From assembly GCA_016840965.1 (NCBI GenBank), contig JAEORI010000001.1:1-7781 (forward strand): DNA of 7,781 nucleotides, written 5' to 3'. The stretch's first letter is position 1. Each line of letters begins with the position of its first letter. The stretch comes from Candidatus Thorarchaeota archaeon. GTDB lineage: Archaea; Asgardarchaeota; Thorarchaeia; Thorarchaeales; Thorarchaeaceae. Below, piece after piece: positions 1 to 6,707 of the stretch. The position numbers were made by a program, and so were the translations under genes. The notes under the pieces are model-generated. The model was not told the origin of the DNA. It searched no databases and saw only the letters and a program-made list of their open reading frames with translations.

Positions 1-1
1 A

Positions 2-718
2 CTGACTAGTGGATTCTCCTTCATTAACTTCTACCTCGTCCTCCTAGGAGTCTATTGTGTGATTGGTTTAGTAGTCACGTTGCCTCTCTTTGCGTTGACA
101 GCTAATTTAGCTGGTATTGAAGTCGACCGTCAGATTGACAAAGTGAAGGTGTTCTCTGGAGATTTCTTACGAGTTCGTGTTTCCATCAGAAATGTTTCGC
201 GACGTCATTTTGACTTTATCGAAGTTCATGATCAATATCCTGAAACCTGGATCTTGGCAATTGGAGAGAACTTCATTGCATCCAGAATTGAACCGGGTAG
301 CAGCATAACATTTTCCTACATTCTCCAAGCACGGATGCGTGGAAGATATCTTCTGGGTCCAACTGAGGTTATCATGCGAGATAGGCTTGGTCTACACTAT
401 TACAAGCGGACTTTGAAAGAACAGACCGAAGTTCTTGTTTATCCAACTTGGAAAGATGTCCGTCGGCTTGAGTCTTTTGCAAAACAAAGACAACTTGGTC
501 TTATGTTCGGTGCTCATCGAACAAAGACCGTCGGGATGGGCACAGACTTTGCTGGGTTTAGGGAATATGTACCTGGTGATGAATTTAGGCTAATCGATTG
601 GAAATCAAGCGCCAAGCATGGTGAGATGGTCGTTAAGCAATGGGAGCAGGAGAAAAATGTGCAATTGATTTGCATGGTGGATACGAGTGGGAGTATGGGA
701 AATGGGTGCCCCGAGTAG
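2..718 (+). CDS. DUF58 domain protein, N-terminal part, open at left edge and ending at an internal TAG
   Basis: This is the front part of a DUF58 (VWA-like) protein. The frame is open to the first complete codon at position 2, so the GTG at 59 is an internal valine and the true start lies outside the window. The first ~35 visible residues are hydrophobic (transmembrane), followed by a beta-rich region and then the DUF58 signature: GTDFAGFREYVPGDEFRLID (about 539-598), a WKSSAKHG segment, and the DTSGSM metal-site motif (680-697). The frame stops at TAG 716-718, seven codons after that motif, but family similarity continues in the same frame beyond the stop. DUF58 proteins are typically membrane-anchored partners of MoxR-type AAA ATPases, and such a gene could lie to the left. 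The family call is firm. Whether a full-length protein is made is unclear: nonsense mutation, assembly error or UAG readthrough are all possible. Confidence 0.85.
   Translation: MTSGFSFINFYLVLLGVYCVIGLVVTLPLFALTANLAGIEVDRQIDKVKVFSGDFLRVRVSIRNVSRRHFDFIEVHDQYPETWILAIGENFIASRIEPGSSITFSYILQARMRGRYLLGPTEVIMRDRLGLHYYKRTLKEQTEVLVYPTWKDVRRLESFAKQRQLGLMFGAHRTKTVGMGTDFAGFREYVPGDEFRLIDWKSSAKHGEMVVKQWEQEKNVQLICMVDTSGSMGNGCPE
716..718 (+). other. In-frame TAG inside the DUF58 gene
   Basis: The codons around it read GGG TGC CCC GAG TAG ACA AAA CTC GAG. Both flanks translate in one frame into continuous DUF58 sequence, so no frameshift is needed, only one sense codon in place of TAG. Six other gene ends in this window use TAG as the apparent real stop, so wholesale reassignment of UAG is unlikely here. 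Options are a point nonsense mutation (for example from AAG, CAG or GAG), a consensus error, or local readthrough or pyrrolysine insertion. Confidence 0.9.
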
Positions 719-787
719 ACAAAACTCGAGTATGCAATCCGTGCAGCAGTTCTTCTTACTCATCTAGGACTTGAGAGAAAAGACCTT

Positions 788-1276
788 GTGGGAACCTGTG
801 TATTCAGCGACATAGTACATGGATATGTCCCGCCTGGAACACGACCTAATCACATGTATGATGTACTTGAAATCTTGGCGATGGCTGAGCCAAAGGGGTG
901 GAGCGACTATGAAACTGCAATTGCTCATGTTGTTGCACAGAGTAAGAAACGCTCCCTCATTATATGGATGACCGATCTTGAAGAGTGCCCTGCTCCTCTG
1001 CTCAATGCTATGAAAACATTAGTAGCTAATGGTCATAAGGCACTGGTAATCAGCCCATTTGGTCCATGGTTTGAAGCACCAGTTGGTCAGTTTGGTCCCG
1101 TTGAGAAGGTGCTATCAGAGGCTGTTTCCGAAGAACTCTGGGAACGACGGAACAAGATAGCACGAGCATTGTCTAGATTTGGTATCAATGTCATCAATGT
1201 TGGTCCAGAGGATTTTCTACCTACAATCATACAGGCATACGAACAAGCAAAACAACGGGGGGTGGCTATGTTCTGA
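788..1276 (+). CDS. DUF58 domain protein, C-terminal part (same gene as 2-718, beyond the in-frame TAG)
   Basis: This is the second half of the VWA-like domain of the DUF58 gene. GTG at 788 is the first usual start codon after the TAG, but similarity starts right after it at 719: TKLEYAIRAAVLLTHLGLER is the helix that follows the DxSxS motif in this family. Further on are GTCVFSDIVHGYVPPGT (the VGLVVFSD-like strand), KKRSLIIWMTDLEE (the second metal-site strand, near 948-990), and a closing GINVINVGPEDFLPTIIQAY segment typical of DUF58 C-termini. A restart at 788 would lack the helix and the DxSxS motif and would hardly fold alone, so this half is either a remnant or made by readthrough. The reading frame is otherwise intact and the residues look conserved, which argues for a recent lesion or a sequence error rather than old decay. 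It ends in TGA, overlapping the likely CTG start of the next gene. Confidence 0.8.
   Translation: MGTCVFSDIVHGYVPPGTRPNHMYDVLEILAMAEPKGWSDYETAIAHVVAQSKKRSLIIWMTDLEECPAPLLNAMKTLVANGHKALVISPFGPWFEAPVGQFGPVEKVLSEAVSEELWERRNKIARALSRFGINVINVGPEDFLPTIIQAYEQAKQRGVAMF
1257..1265 (+). promoter_or_regulatory. Shine-Dalgarno site deciding the start of the membrane protein gene
   Basis: GGGGGGTGG resembles the archaeal GGAGGTGAT site. Seven bases lie between it and a CTG at 1273-1275 that overlaps the DUF58 TGA stop (CTGA). No comparable site precedes the ATG at 1327. This suggests coupled translation from a CTG codon. A run of six G is also a place where an indel error could occur. Confidence 0.45.
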
Positions 1277-1326
1277 AGGTTGTTACTTGGATACTTCGTA
1301 TCGCCTCTACCGCAACATTTGCATAC

Positions 1327-2661
1327 ATGGCATTCCTTGTATATTCAATTTTAGATCCCAATGACATTTGGCATTGGAATGCTCCCTATTCGTTTGTCGT
1401 GACAGTGTTCCATTTGTTTTCTCTGATTGTATTCTTTCTTTCAACAACTGTAGTGAGCGGGCTTGCCAGTGCGTTTACAGGAGGCGCATTACCTCCAGAT
1501 GTCGTAATTGGTCTATACAACACGCTTGTTCTCAGAACTTGGTACATGCAACCGTATGGGGTTACAAATCCATTAACCAACGTAAACCAGGTCTGGGCAT
1601 CATTTTGGGTTGATCTGAATAACGTCCTACTTGCACTCTGGGAGAATACCTTCCTCTTCCTTTACTTCCTCTTTGCTGGAATAGGTATTGCACTATTCCT
1701 CCAGTCATTGGTTAGGATGGACCACAAGTTTGTTGGTGGAGCATTCCTATCTATTCAAGCAATATTAATCATTGCCGCCTTCAGAGCTCTGATTGTTCCT
1801 GACCTTAGTCCTTTCCCACCTGACTTCTTAGATTTCCTTTTCTCTCAAGGTCAGATTCTAGCGCTCGTGTCATTTGCATATCTCGAAGTCAGCTACCAGA
1901 TGATATATAGTCAATCAGTTGGAAAACCTGTCGAGGAAAGAGAGGAAACCCTCAAGAAACAGCTCCTAGCATTACGTCAAGCAACCAGGAAGCAAGATGC
2001 AATCGAACGTGGTGAGAAAGTAAGTTCGACCAGTATGAGTCGCTCGACTGGAGCAACAGCATTCTCATTCCTCAGAGAAGCCATGGAACGAAAAGTCATG
2101 GGTGGTCAATCAGCACTCGAGACCTTGGACGCAGTTTCAGATGTTCGTCGTTTACAGATCTACGTGGATGAGCTACTTCAGAGCGATGCCAGAGCGCGAG
2201 ACGAACTTACTGCAAGAGCAGCTGCTCCTTCATCTTCATATGTAATTGGTTCGACTATCATTGGATCAATCATACGATTTCTAACAGTTATCGCCCTATC
2301 GTTCATGTTGATGAATCCATATGTCATAGATCTGCTCCTAAACCTCCCGATTGCTATAGCTGACAGTGTTGAAATATTGCAGCCTGAGATTGTCTTGCTA
2401 TTTCTAGTTCCTATAGTTGGAATCTTCCCATTCACTGCTGCAGTCATTAGTTGGATGTCGCGACGTGAAGTCGTTGTGAAAGAGAAGCTAACTGAGGAAG
2501 AGAAAGAGGCGGCAAAGAAGAGAAAGAAGGATTTAGCACAAAAAAGGAAAGAAGCCGAGAAGGCTCGCAAAGCTCGTGCAAAAGCTAGGAAAAAGCGGAA
2601 AGGTGATGAGTCTGGAGTGGATGAATGGGACAAGGCTCTTGAAGATGCATTCAAAAAATAG
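1327..2661 (+). CDS. Polytopic membrane protein with Lys/Glu/Arg-rich cytoplasmic tail, unknown function
   Basis: I do not recognise a named family. From the ATG at 1327 there are 444 residues. Hydrophobic segments lie near residues 22-42, 105-127, 137-157, 172-192, 305-328 and 353-375. A soluble, helical, charged insert (about 195-300) separates the fourth and fifth. The C-terminus (about 378-426) is a dense run of Lys, Glu, Arg and Ala that looks like a long charged helix, followed by an acidic end. The ATG has no ribosome site. In-frame sequence upstream to CTG 1273 adds LKVVTWILRIASTATFAY, which with residues 1-9 completes an extra membrane helix and sits behind a good Shine-Dalgarno, so the true start is probably 1273. 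It is coupled to the DUF58 gene and sits where DUF58/MoxR clusters often keep other membrane components, so a structural or scaffolding partner is a reasonable inference. It ends in TAG, 12-21 bases before the next gene. Confidence 0.75.
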   Translation: MAFLVYSILDPNDIWHWNAPYSFVVTVFHLFSLIVFFLSTTVVSGLASAFTGGALPPDVVIGLYNTLVLRTWYMQPYGVTNPLTNVNQVWASFWVDLNNVLLALWENTFLFLYFLFAGIGIALFLQSLVRMDHKFVGGAFLSIQAILIIAAFRALIVPDLSPFPPDFLDFLFSQGQILALVSFAYLEVSYQMIYSQSVGKPVEEREETLKKQLLALRQATRKQDAIERGEKVSSTSMSRSTGATAFSFLREAMERKVMGGQSALETLDAVSDVRRLQIYVDELLQSDARARDELTARAAAPSSSYVIGSTIIGSIIRFLTVIALSFMLMNPYVIDLLLNLPIAIADSVEILQPEIVLLFLVPIVGIFPFTAAVISWMSRREVVVKEKLTEEEKEAAKKRKKDLAQKRKEAEKARKARAKARKKRKGDESGVDEWDKALEDAFKK

Positions 2662-2668
2662 AGTCCTT

Positions 2669-2674
2669 GGTGGA
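2669..2674 (+). promoter_or_regulatory. Shine-Dalgarno site that favours ATG 2683 for the DHH gene
   Basis: GGTGGA lies directly against the ATG at 2674, too close to serve it, but 8 bases before the in-frame ATG at 2683. This supports 2683 as the real start, giving a protein that begins MPKSVLLTHGDLDG, close to the usual spacing of the first motif from the N-terminus in this family. Confidence 0.5.
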
Positions 2675-2682
2675 TGAAATCA

Positions 2683-3654
2683 ATGCCAAAAAGTGTTCTC
2701 TTGACTCATGGAGATCTTGATGGAATAACCGCTGGTGCAATCGCTTTACTAACCTTTCCGGGGTCTGATTTCTATTTTACACGACCTTCCCAGGTACATC
2801 AAGACCTTTATCGTATTGCGAAAGACAAACCTGACATTGTACATGTAAGTGATATTGCTATTAACTCCAAAATGTTTGGTGAGCTTTTGAGAGCATTAGA
2901 CCAATTCCCTAAATCAACACAAATCCATTGGACTGACCATCATCCAATGACTACAAAAGAACGACATGAACTAAGTAAGCGCGTGGACTTATTTCACAAA
3001 ATTGGTCCTTGTACGGCTGAACTAGTTTATAGAAAGTTCGAAGGCCCTCTTCCAGAGTATGCTGTTCGACTAGCTCTCTATGGTGCGATTGGAGACTATT
3101 GCGACGAAACTCCCTTTGCCAAGGCTCATTTTGATGATGTAGACAAGCGTACTCTGTACCTTGAGGCGGGACTTTTAGTCCAAGCGTTACAAGAGATTGA
3201 TTACAGAAAAGAGTCGAAAGATGTTGTTCATCAGTTAGCTATGGGGATTAAACCAAGTTCGATGGATGACATCATTTCTCTTGCATTAAAGGCAACAAGA
3301 ATCGAGCATGAGGTATTTAGGTATGTCCAACAAAATGCAAGAAAGCTTGGTCCAGTTGGTTATGTTCTAGACATGCCAATTAATGGATATCGAGGAAAAA
3401 GTGCAAAGTTCTCAGCGTATGTCACGGACTCAAAGATTGGCATTAGTGCAAGGTCATCTGCTGATGATGTAGACATGAGCATACGTCGAAGGAGGACAAA
3501 TGTAGACCTTAACAAGACGCTAAATATAATCCTCAAAGACTTGGATGGAAGCTCTGGTGGAGGTCATCCAGCCGCAGCTGGGGCCAGTCTTGGCCTGAAC
3601 GATTTTCCAAGATTTCTTCAAATGCTAGCTGACCATGTGGACAAATATAGCTAG
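2683..3654 (+). CDS. DHH-DHHA1 family phosphoesterase
   Basis: This is a 323-residue metal-dependent phosphoesterase of the DHH superfamily, which includes RecJ-like nucleases, oligoribonucleases (NrnA-like) and cyclic dinucleotide hydrolases. Counted from the upstream ATG at 2674, the motifs are: THGDLDG (H12, D14, D16) for motif I; VSDIAI with D60 for motif II; WTDHHP (D88, H89, H90) for motif III; and GAIGDY with D141 for motif IV. All the expected metal ligands are present. The C-terminal DHHA1 domain carries SGGGHPAAAG (295-303), the substrate-binding loop, so the enzyme looks complete and active. There are no membrane segments or extra nucleic-acid domains, so a soluble cytoplasmic enzyme is expected. 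Start 2683 is chosen over 2674 because of the ribosome-site spacing. It is last in the DUF58-membrane protein operon. The exact substrate (ssDNA, nanoRNA, cyclic dinucleotide) cannot be told from sequence alone. Its TAG stop overlaps that of the convergent transporter gene. Confidence 0.9.
   Translation: MPKSVLLTHGDLDGITAGAIALLTFPGSDFYFTRPSQVHQDLYRIAKDKPDIVHVSDIAINSKMFGELLRALDQFPKSTQIHWTDHHPMTTKERHELSKRVDLFHKIGPCTAELVYRKFEGPLPEYAVRLALYGAIGDYCDETPFAKAHFDDVDKRTLYLEAGLLVQALQEIDYRKESKDVVHQLAMGIKPSSMDDIISLALKATRIEHEVFRYVQQNARKLGPVGYVLDMPINGYRGKSAKFSAYVTDSKIGISARSSADDVDMSIRRRRTNVDLNKTLNIILKDLDGSSGGGHPAAAGASLGLNDFPRFLQMLADHVDKYS
3651..3654. other. Shared CTAG: overlapping stop codons of two convergent genes
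   Basis: CTAG reads as TAG on both strands: positions 3652-3654 end the DHH gene and 3651-3653 end the OPT gene. It lies in the 8-base palindrome AGCTAGCT (3649-3656). There is no room for an intergenic terminator, so the two transcripts must overlap at their 3' ends unless they end inside the opposite gene. Confidence 0.95.
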
Positions 3655-6233
3655 CTGAAAATGAAAGCGCTTAGAAGTACCCAAATCACTGTCACAACGG
3701 CTTCACCAGCAACAACACCACTGAGAATTCTATTTACATTGTTGACTCCCGGCTCACAGACCTCAATCTGTTGTGGCAAATCAGCCAGTCTGACTGGTTT
3801 TTCCTTGGACTTTACTCGGTAGCTAATATAACCACCTAATAGAATTGCGACTGTAGTAGCTGGAGGGACCAGAATTCCAACTACAAGACTGATGGGGCTT
3901 AGATCTCGTTTGTGTAGCTCCCGACCGGCAAGAAATCCACCCAGTGCCCAGATGAGGAGATATAGTAATGCGAGAAATGGGTGAACACCTGGAAACTTGT
4001 CTATCCCGGGGAGCTGAAACCTCCCGATGCCCTCTAGACTTAGCACAAGAAATCCAAAAAGTTGGGCTGCTGGACTTGGAAAATCTGTGCCTCCAAATCC
4101 ATAGGTGCTAAAGATTTCAAATGTTATTAATGAACCAACTGTCGTTCCCAGCGCACACCCAATAAATACTCCTTTCACAATATCTCTCCCACGCACGCCT
4201 GTGAGTTTTCCTAGTTTCACATGAAGAAGAAATGCTATTGCTGCATCTTGAATCGCACCTAGCATACCAATGAAAGTAGTTATAGCTGAAAAAGTAACCT
4301 TAAAGAGGACTATCGCCGGGATGGCAATGATATCTGAAATATAGCCTGCGAGCATCCCGGTTTCACTAATAGCTCGAGCTGTGAAGTATGCAGACACGAG
4401 TGCCAAAGGTGTTCCAAATATGAATAAGAGCCAGTGAATTTCGAGAGGTGCTACATCACTCTGCATGAAGGGTCTTATGATTGAAAACACAAGAATACCT
4501 AAAATCATGAATAATCCTAATGACACTGCTGCAATCCATGGAGGAATCTGTCCTCTTCTTGATTTCAAATACCCTCTTGGGTCATTAATGATTTCTCGAA
4601 CCTCTTCTTTGAAGGTTTCGACAGAGAACAACTCCTCTTTTACTCGCAAGACTCTTGGTAGTTCTTCAGCCCTATGAGGGTGTTCCACTATGACAAAAGC
4701 ATCATCACGGTGTCTTTTCTTTGTCTTTTCTTCAACTTCTTCAGGAGTCAAATTCCTTTCTTTCTTTCCGCCAAGTACATCTCCAAGGATTACAGTAACA
4801 AACACACCTAATGCGACATAAAGAATCTCAGGTCTCTTTAGATGAGTGCTGTAAACGATGGAACCGTTTGCGCCTTCTATGAATATCCAGATTAAAATAG
4901 ATAGAATACTTCCCATGGCCATTATTATAGCCCGCTTCCACCCCACGAAGAAACCAATTCCTGCAATCATTGGGGAATTGCTTATCCCAATCCAATCAGG
5001 AATGGCTGCTGCAGCAGGAATAACAGGTGCTAGTGCATTTGGTATTGTGTTTATCGTTCTTCCAGTTACTCTCCCCAGGACTTTCGTCGCACCCACCCAT
5101 GCTCCGGAAGCTGCAAGTCCCATCCCAACAGATTTTCGAGCTTCAGCATCACCTCCAATAGAATTGATGCATTCTGCTTGAGGTTGAACCTGAGGCCATG
5201 GGTCCTTTTCGAAACGTTCTCTAAACGGAGCCAAGAGAATAATTCCGAAGACCGCGCTAATCCCAGTTGTAAGCATGATGAAGAAGATAGTTGTAAATGG
5301 ATTATAGAGAGGGAGTTCAGTATTAAACAAAGGATTTCCAGTATCGAAGATAGCAATCGCTGGATAGGTAAGCAATACTCCTATCGCGACCATAGACGAG
5401 GTATTAGCAATTGTAACTACAATAGCGTTCTCCTCTCTTGTATACAGCCCATGCATGGTGAGGATAATAGCTCCCAGCATCTCTGCCCCAACAAGGAATA
5501 CAACTCCAATCTTAAGGGCAAGATAGATTCCCATGAAGGTCATGATCAGACCGACAATGAGTCCTGTTCCCAGTGCACGTTTAGTCAGAGGGAATTTAGG
5601 TTCTGCTCTCACGACTCCATAGAGTGCAAGCCCTCCTGTAGCCATGATGACAATCTCTGATAAGAACGCAAACAATAGACTTAGGCAAAGATAGATTATA
5701 ATCCATAGGCTAATTGCAGCCAGGTCTTTTTTGTCTGGTGGTGAGTTTGAAATCACCATGTAAAGCAGTACAATTTCAGTTACCAGTGCCATTAGGATGC
5801 CTGCGTCAAGTGGTCTATTTCGCACAAGTACAAAAAAAATGTAGAAAACGCCTACAGAGTAAAATCCCCCAAGCAAAGCCTTTGTTGGATCTGGGCTGAA
5901 CTTCACCGTCATCACAATATAGATTGTAACTCCGCCTATGACGACAATGACCATATCTGAGAAAATACCCAAAGCTAGACTTAGTGGAAAATATAGAGCT
6001 CCTAAAATTGTCAAAAAAACAAGCTCATATCTTCCGAGTGGTGGTCTGAATATCGAGATGTAAAAAAGTGCCACTTCTGCTGCAAGCGCTATTATGACAT
6101 CTGGATGTGTAACGCGACCTGAAATCATTGCCAGAATTACTAGACCAATGCCAACTATGTATGTGGCTCCTAGAAACGTAGTCCGGTCTAGTTTTATCAC
6201 AGGGCTTTTCTCCAGTATTTCAAAATCTTGCAT
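3651..6233 (-). CDS. OPT-family oligopeptide/metal-chelate transporter with duplicated N-terminal membrane extension
   Basis: This is an 860-residue integral membrane protein. The core from about residue 216 to the end (~645 residues) matches the OPT (oligopeptide transporter) superfamily in length and pattern. It starts with the family-like PLTKRALGTGLIVGLIMTF helix, then IYLALKIG, a WPQVQPQAE segment (346-354), ISNSPMIAGIGFFVGWKRA (417-435), a charged loop (about 488-560), and late helices with FEIFSTYGFGGTDFPSP (705-721). OPT proteins take up peptides or siderophore-like metal chelates. Bacterial and archaeal members are often uncharacterised, so the substrate is unknown. Residues 1-215 are not part of the usual core and consist of two copies of a ~100-residue, multi-helix unit (see the repeats). 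The ATG at 6231-6233 is the only start before an upstream in-frame stop. A TATA-like TAGTTAAATA lies about 40 bases before it. DUF167 is upstream on the same strand, 48 bases away. Confidence 0.88.
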   Translation of the reverse strand: MQDFEILEKSPVIKLDRTTFLGATYIVGIGLVILAMISGRVTHPDVIIALAAEVALFYISIFRPPLGRYELVFLTILGALYFPLSLALGIFSDMVIVVIGGVTIYIVMTVKFSPDPTKALLGGFYSVGVFYIFFVLVRNRPLDAGILMALVTEIVLLYMVISNSPPDKKDLAAISLWIIIYLCLSLLFAFLSEIVIMATGGLALYGVVRAEPKFPLTKRALGTGLIVGLIMTFMGIYLALKIGVVFLVGAEMLGAIILTMHGLYTREENAIVVTIANTSSMVAIGVLLTYPAIAIFDTGNPLFNTELPLYNPFTTIFFIMLTTGISAVFGIILLAPFRERFEKDPWPQVQPQAECINSIGGDAEARKSVGMGLAASGAWVGATKVLGRVTGRTINTIPNALAPVIPAAAAIPDWIGISNSPMIAGIGFFVGWKRAIIMAMGSILSILIWIFIEGANGSIVYSTHLKRPEILYVALGVFVTVILGDVLGGKKERNLTPEEVEEKTKKRHRDDAFVIVEHPHRAEELPRVLRVKEELFSVETFKEEVREIINDPRGYLKSRRGQIPPWIAAVSLGLFMILGILVFSIIRPFMQSDVAPLEIHWLLFIFGTPLALVSAYFTARAISETGMLAGYISDIIAIPAIVLFKVTFSAITTFIGMLGAIQDAAIAFLLHVKLGKLTGVRGRDIVKGVFIGCALGTTVGSLITFEIFSTYGFGGTDFPSPAAQLFGFLVLSLEGIGRFQLPGIDKFPGVHPFLALLYLLIWALGGFLAGRELHKRDLSPISLVVGILVPPATTVAILLGGYISYRVKSKEKPVRLADLPQQIEVCEPGVNNVNRILSGVVAGEAVVTVIWVLLSAFIFS
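5580..5876 (-). repeat. N-terminal duplication in the OPT protein, copy 2 (residues 120-218)
   Basis: This is the second copy, with matching LG..Y.VG (121-128), AL (149-150), E153, Y158, P165, Y181, LSL (184-186), SE.VI (192-196), GG (200-201), Y205 and TK (217-218). It joins the OPT core directly. The LG....VG pattern recurs once more at 221-228, inside the first OPT helix. Confidence 0.7.
5880..6176 (-). repeat. N-terminal duplication in the OPT protein, copy 1 (residues 20-118)
   Basis: Residues 20-118 align without gaps to residues 120-218 at an offset of exactly 100. By eye about 27 of 99 positions are identical. They include LG..Y.VG at 21-28, AL at 49-50, E53, Y58, P65, Y81, LSL at 84-86, S92, VI at 95-96, GG at 100-101, Y105 and TK at 117-118. 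Each copy holds about three to four hydrophobic segments. The DNA has diverged, so the duplication is old. Confidence 0.7.
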
Positions 6234-6270
6234 GCAATATTCTGTGGAGGCTCTCCCCTGCCTGTCCCGG

Positions 6271-6280
6271 TATTTAACTA
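6271..6280 (-). promoter_or_regulatory. Possible TATA box for the OPT gene
   Basis: On the minus strand this reads TAGTTAAATA, centred about 42 bases before the ATG. That predicts a short leader of roughly 15-20 bases. The leader region holds GGAG-AGC-CTCC (6246-6256), a small possible hairpin, but no well-spaced Shine-Dalgarno. The box abuts the DUF167 stop codon, so co-transcription with DUF167 is the alternative. Confidence 0.3.
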
Positions 6281-6281
6281 T

Positions 6282-6581
6282 CTAGGTCATTTTGAGCAAG
6301 CAATCCATCAAAGAATTAGCACTGATTCCTGATATCAATAATAACTTCTCCCGCGATTTGTGACCTGAAATCAGACTAATATCACTAGTAGATATCCTGA
6401 GAGATTTCGCCAACTCCTTTAGTAATTCCGAATTAGCTTTTCCACCTCTCGCTTGAGATCTTAAGTTGATATGAATAGCCTCTGAAGTAACCTCAGAAAC
6501 GAGTTTTTTTTCTTTTGAATTGGGACGAACAATAGCTCTTAGGAATGTTCCCTTTTCAGTTTCCCAAATCGCATCAACCAT
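6282..6581 (-). CDS. DUF167 (YggU-family) protein
   Basis: This is a small soluble protein of the DUF167/YggU family, whose biochemical role is not established. From the ATG at 6581 it has 99 residues, the usual family length. Conserved features are GTFLRAIVRPNSKEKK near the N-terminus, RSQARGGKANSELLKELAKS in the middle (the family's GKAN-x-x-L-x-x-x-LA signature) and SGHKSREKLLLISG near the end (SG-x-x-x-R-x-K). The frame extends upstream through ATG codons at 6605 and 6629 to a TTG at 6641. I chose 6581 because MVDAIWETEKGTFL starts where family members normally begin and the upstream residues look non-conserved in kind. No clear Shine-Dalgarno precedes any of these starts, so a leaderless or short-leader mRNA is likely. 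The gene is divergent from the profilin-like pair and 48 bases upstream of the OPT gene. It ends in TAG. Confidence 0.85.
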   Translation of the reverse strand: MVDAIWETEKGTFLRAIVRPNSKEKKLVSEVTSEAIHINLRSQARGGKANSELLKELAKSLRISTSDISLISGHKSREKLLLISGISANSLMDCLLKMT

Positions 6582-6707
6582 GCAGGCAAGAACGCATGTG
6601 AGCATATGAGTCTGTTTAATATCTCTCATAAAGGCTATCAAGGATTTGTTTATTTGGAGTGGCTACTTCGAGTTTTTATAGGCCGTAGATTTACGGGGTG
6701 AATTACG
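6582..6707. promoter_or_regulatory. Divergent intergenic region between DUF167 and profilin-like gene 1
   Basis: This 126-base AT-rich stretch must hold promoters for both directions. Candidate TATA elements are TTTATTTG (6649-6656, + strand, about 52-59 bases before ATG 6708) and TTTTTATAGG (6673-6682). On the minus strand, CAAATAAAC near 6649-6657 and ATATTAAAC near 6614-6622 are candidates for DUF167, the latter fitting a start at 6581. None is a perfect archaeal box. Confidence 0.4.
6695..6701 (+). promoter_or_regulatory. Strong Shine-Dalgarno for profilin-like gene 1
   Basis: GGGGTGA matches the archaeal anti-Shine-Dalgarno well, with 6 bases before the ATG at 6708. It fixes the start and shows the mRNA has a leader rather than being leaderless. 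Confidence 0.75.

Noticed and set aside
59..61. GTG at 59 as the start of the DUF58 gene
   Set aside because: The frame is open to the left edge and the upstream residues continue a hydrophobic membrane segment, so the GTG is internal.
2178..2654. Minus-strand open frame of 158 codons opposite the membrane protein
   Set aside because: It is antisense to the Lys/Arg-rich tail and last helices; its Ser/Phe-rich composition is what reversed AAG/GAG codons produce, and it has no ribosome site or family resemblance.
5178..5660. Plus-strand open frame of 160 codons opposite the OPT gene
   Set aside because: The product is rich in Cys, Ser, Asn and His without domain features, and the opposite strand has a convincing transporter frame.
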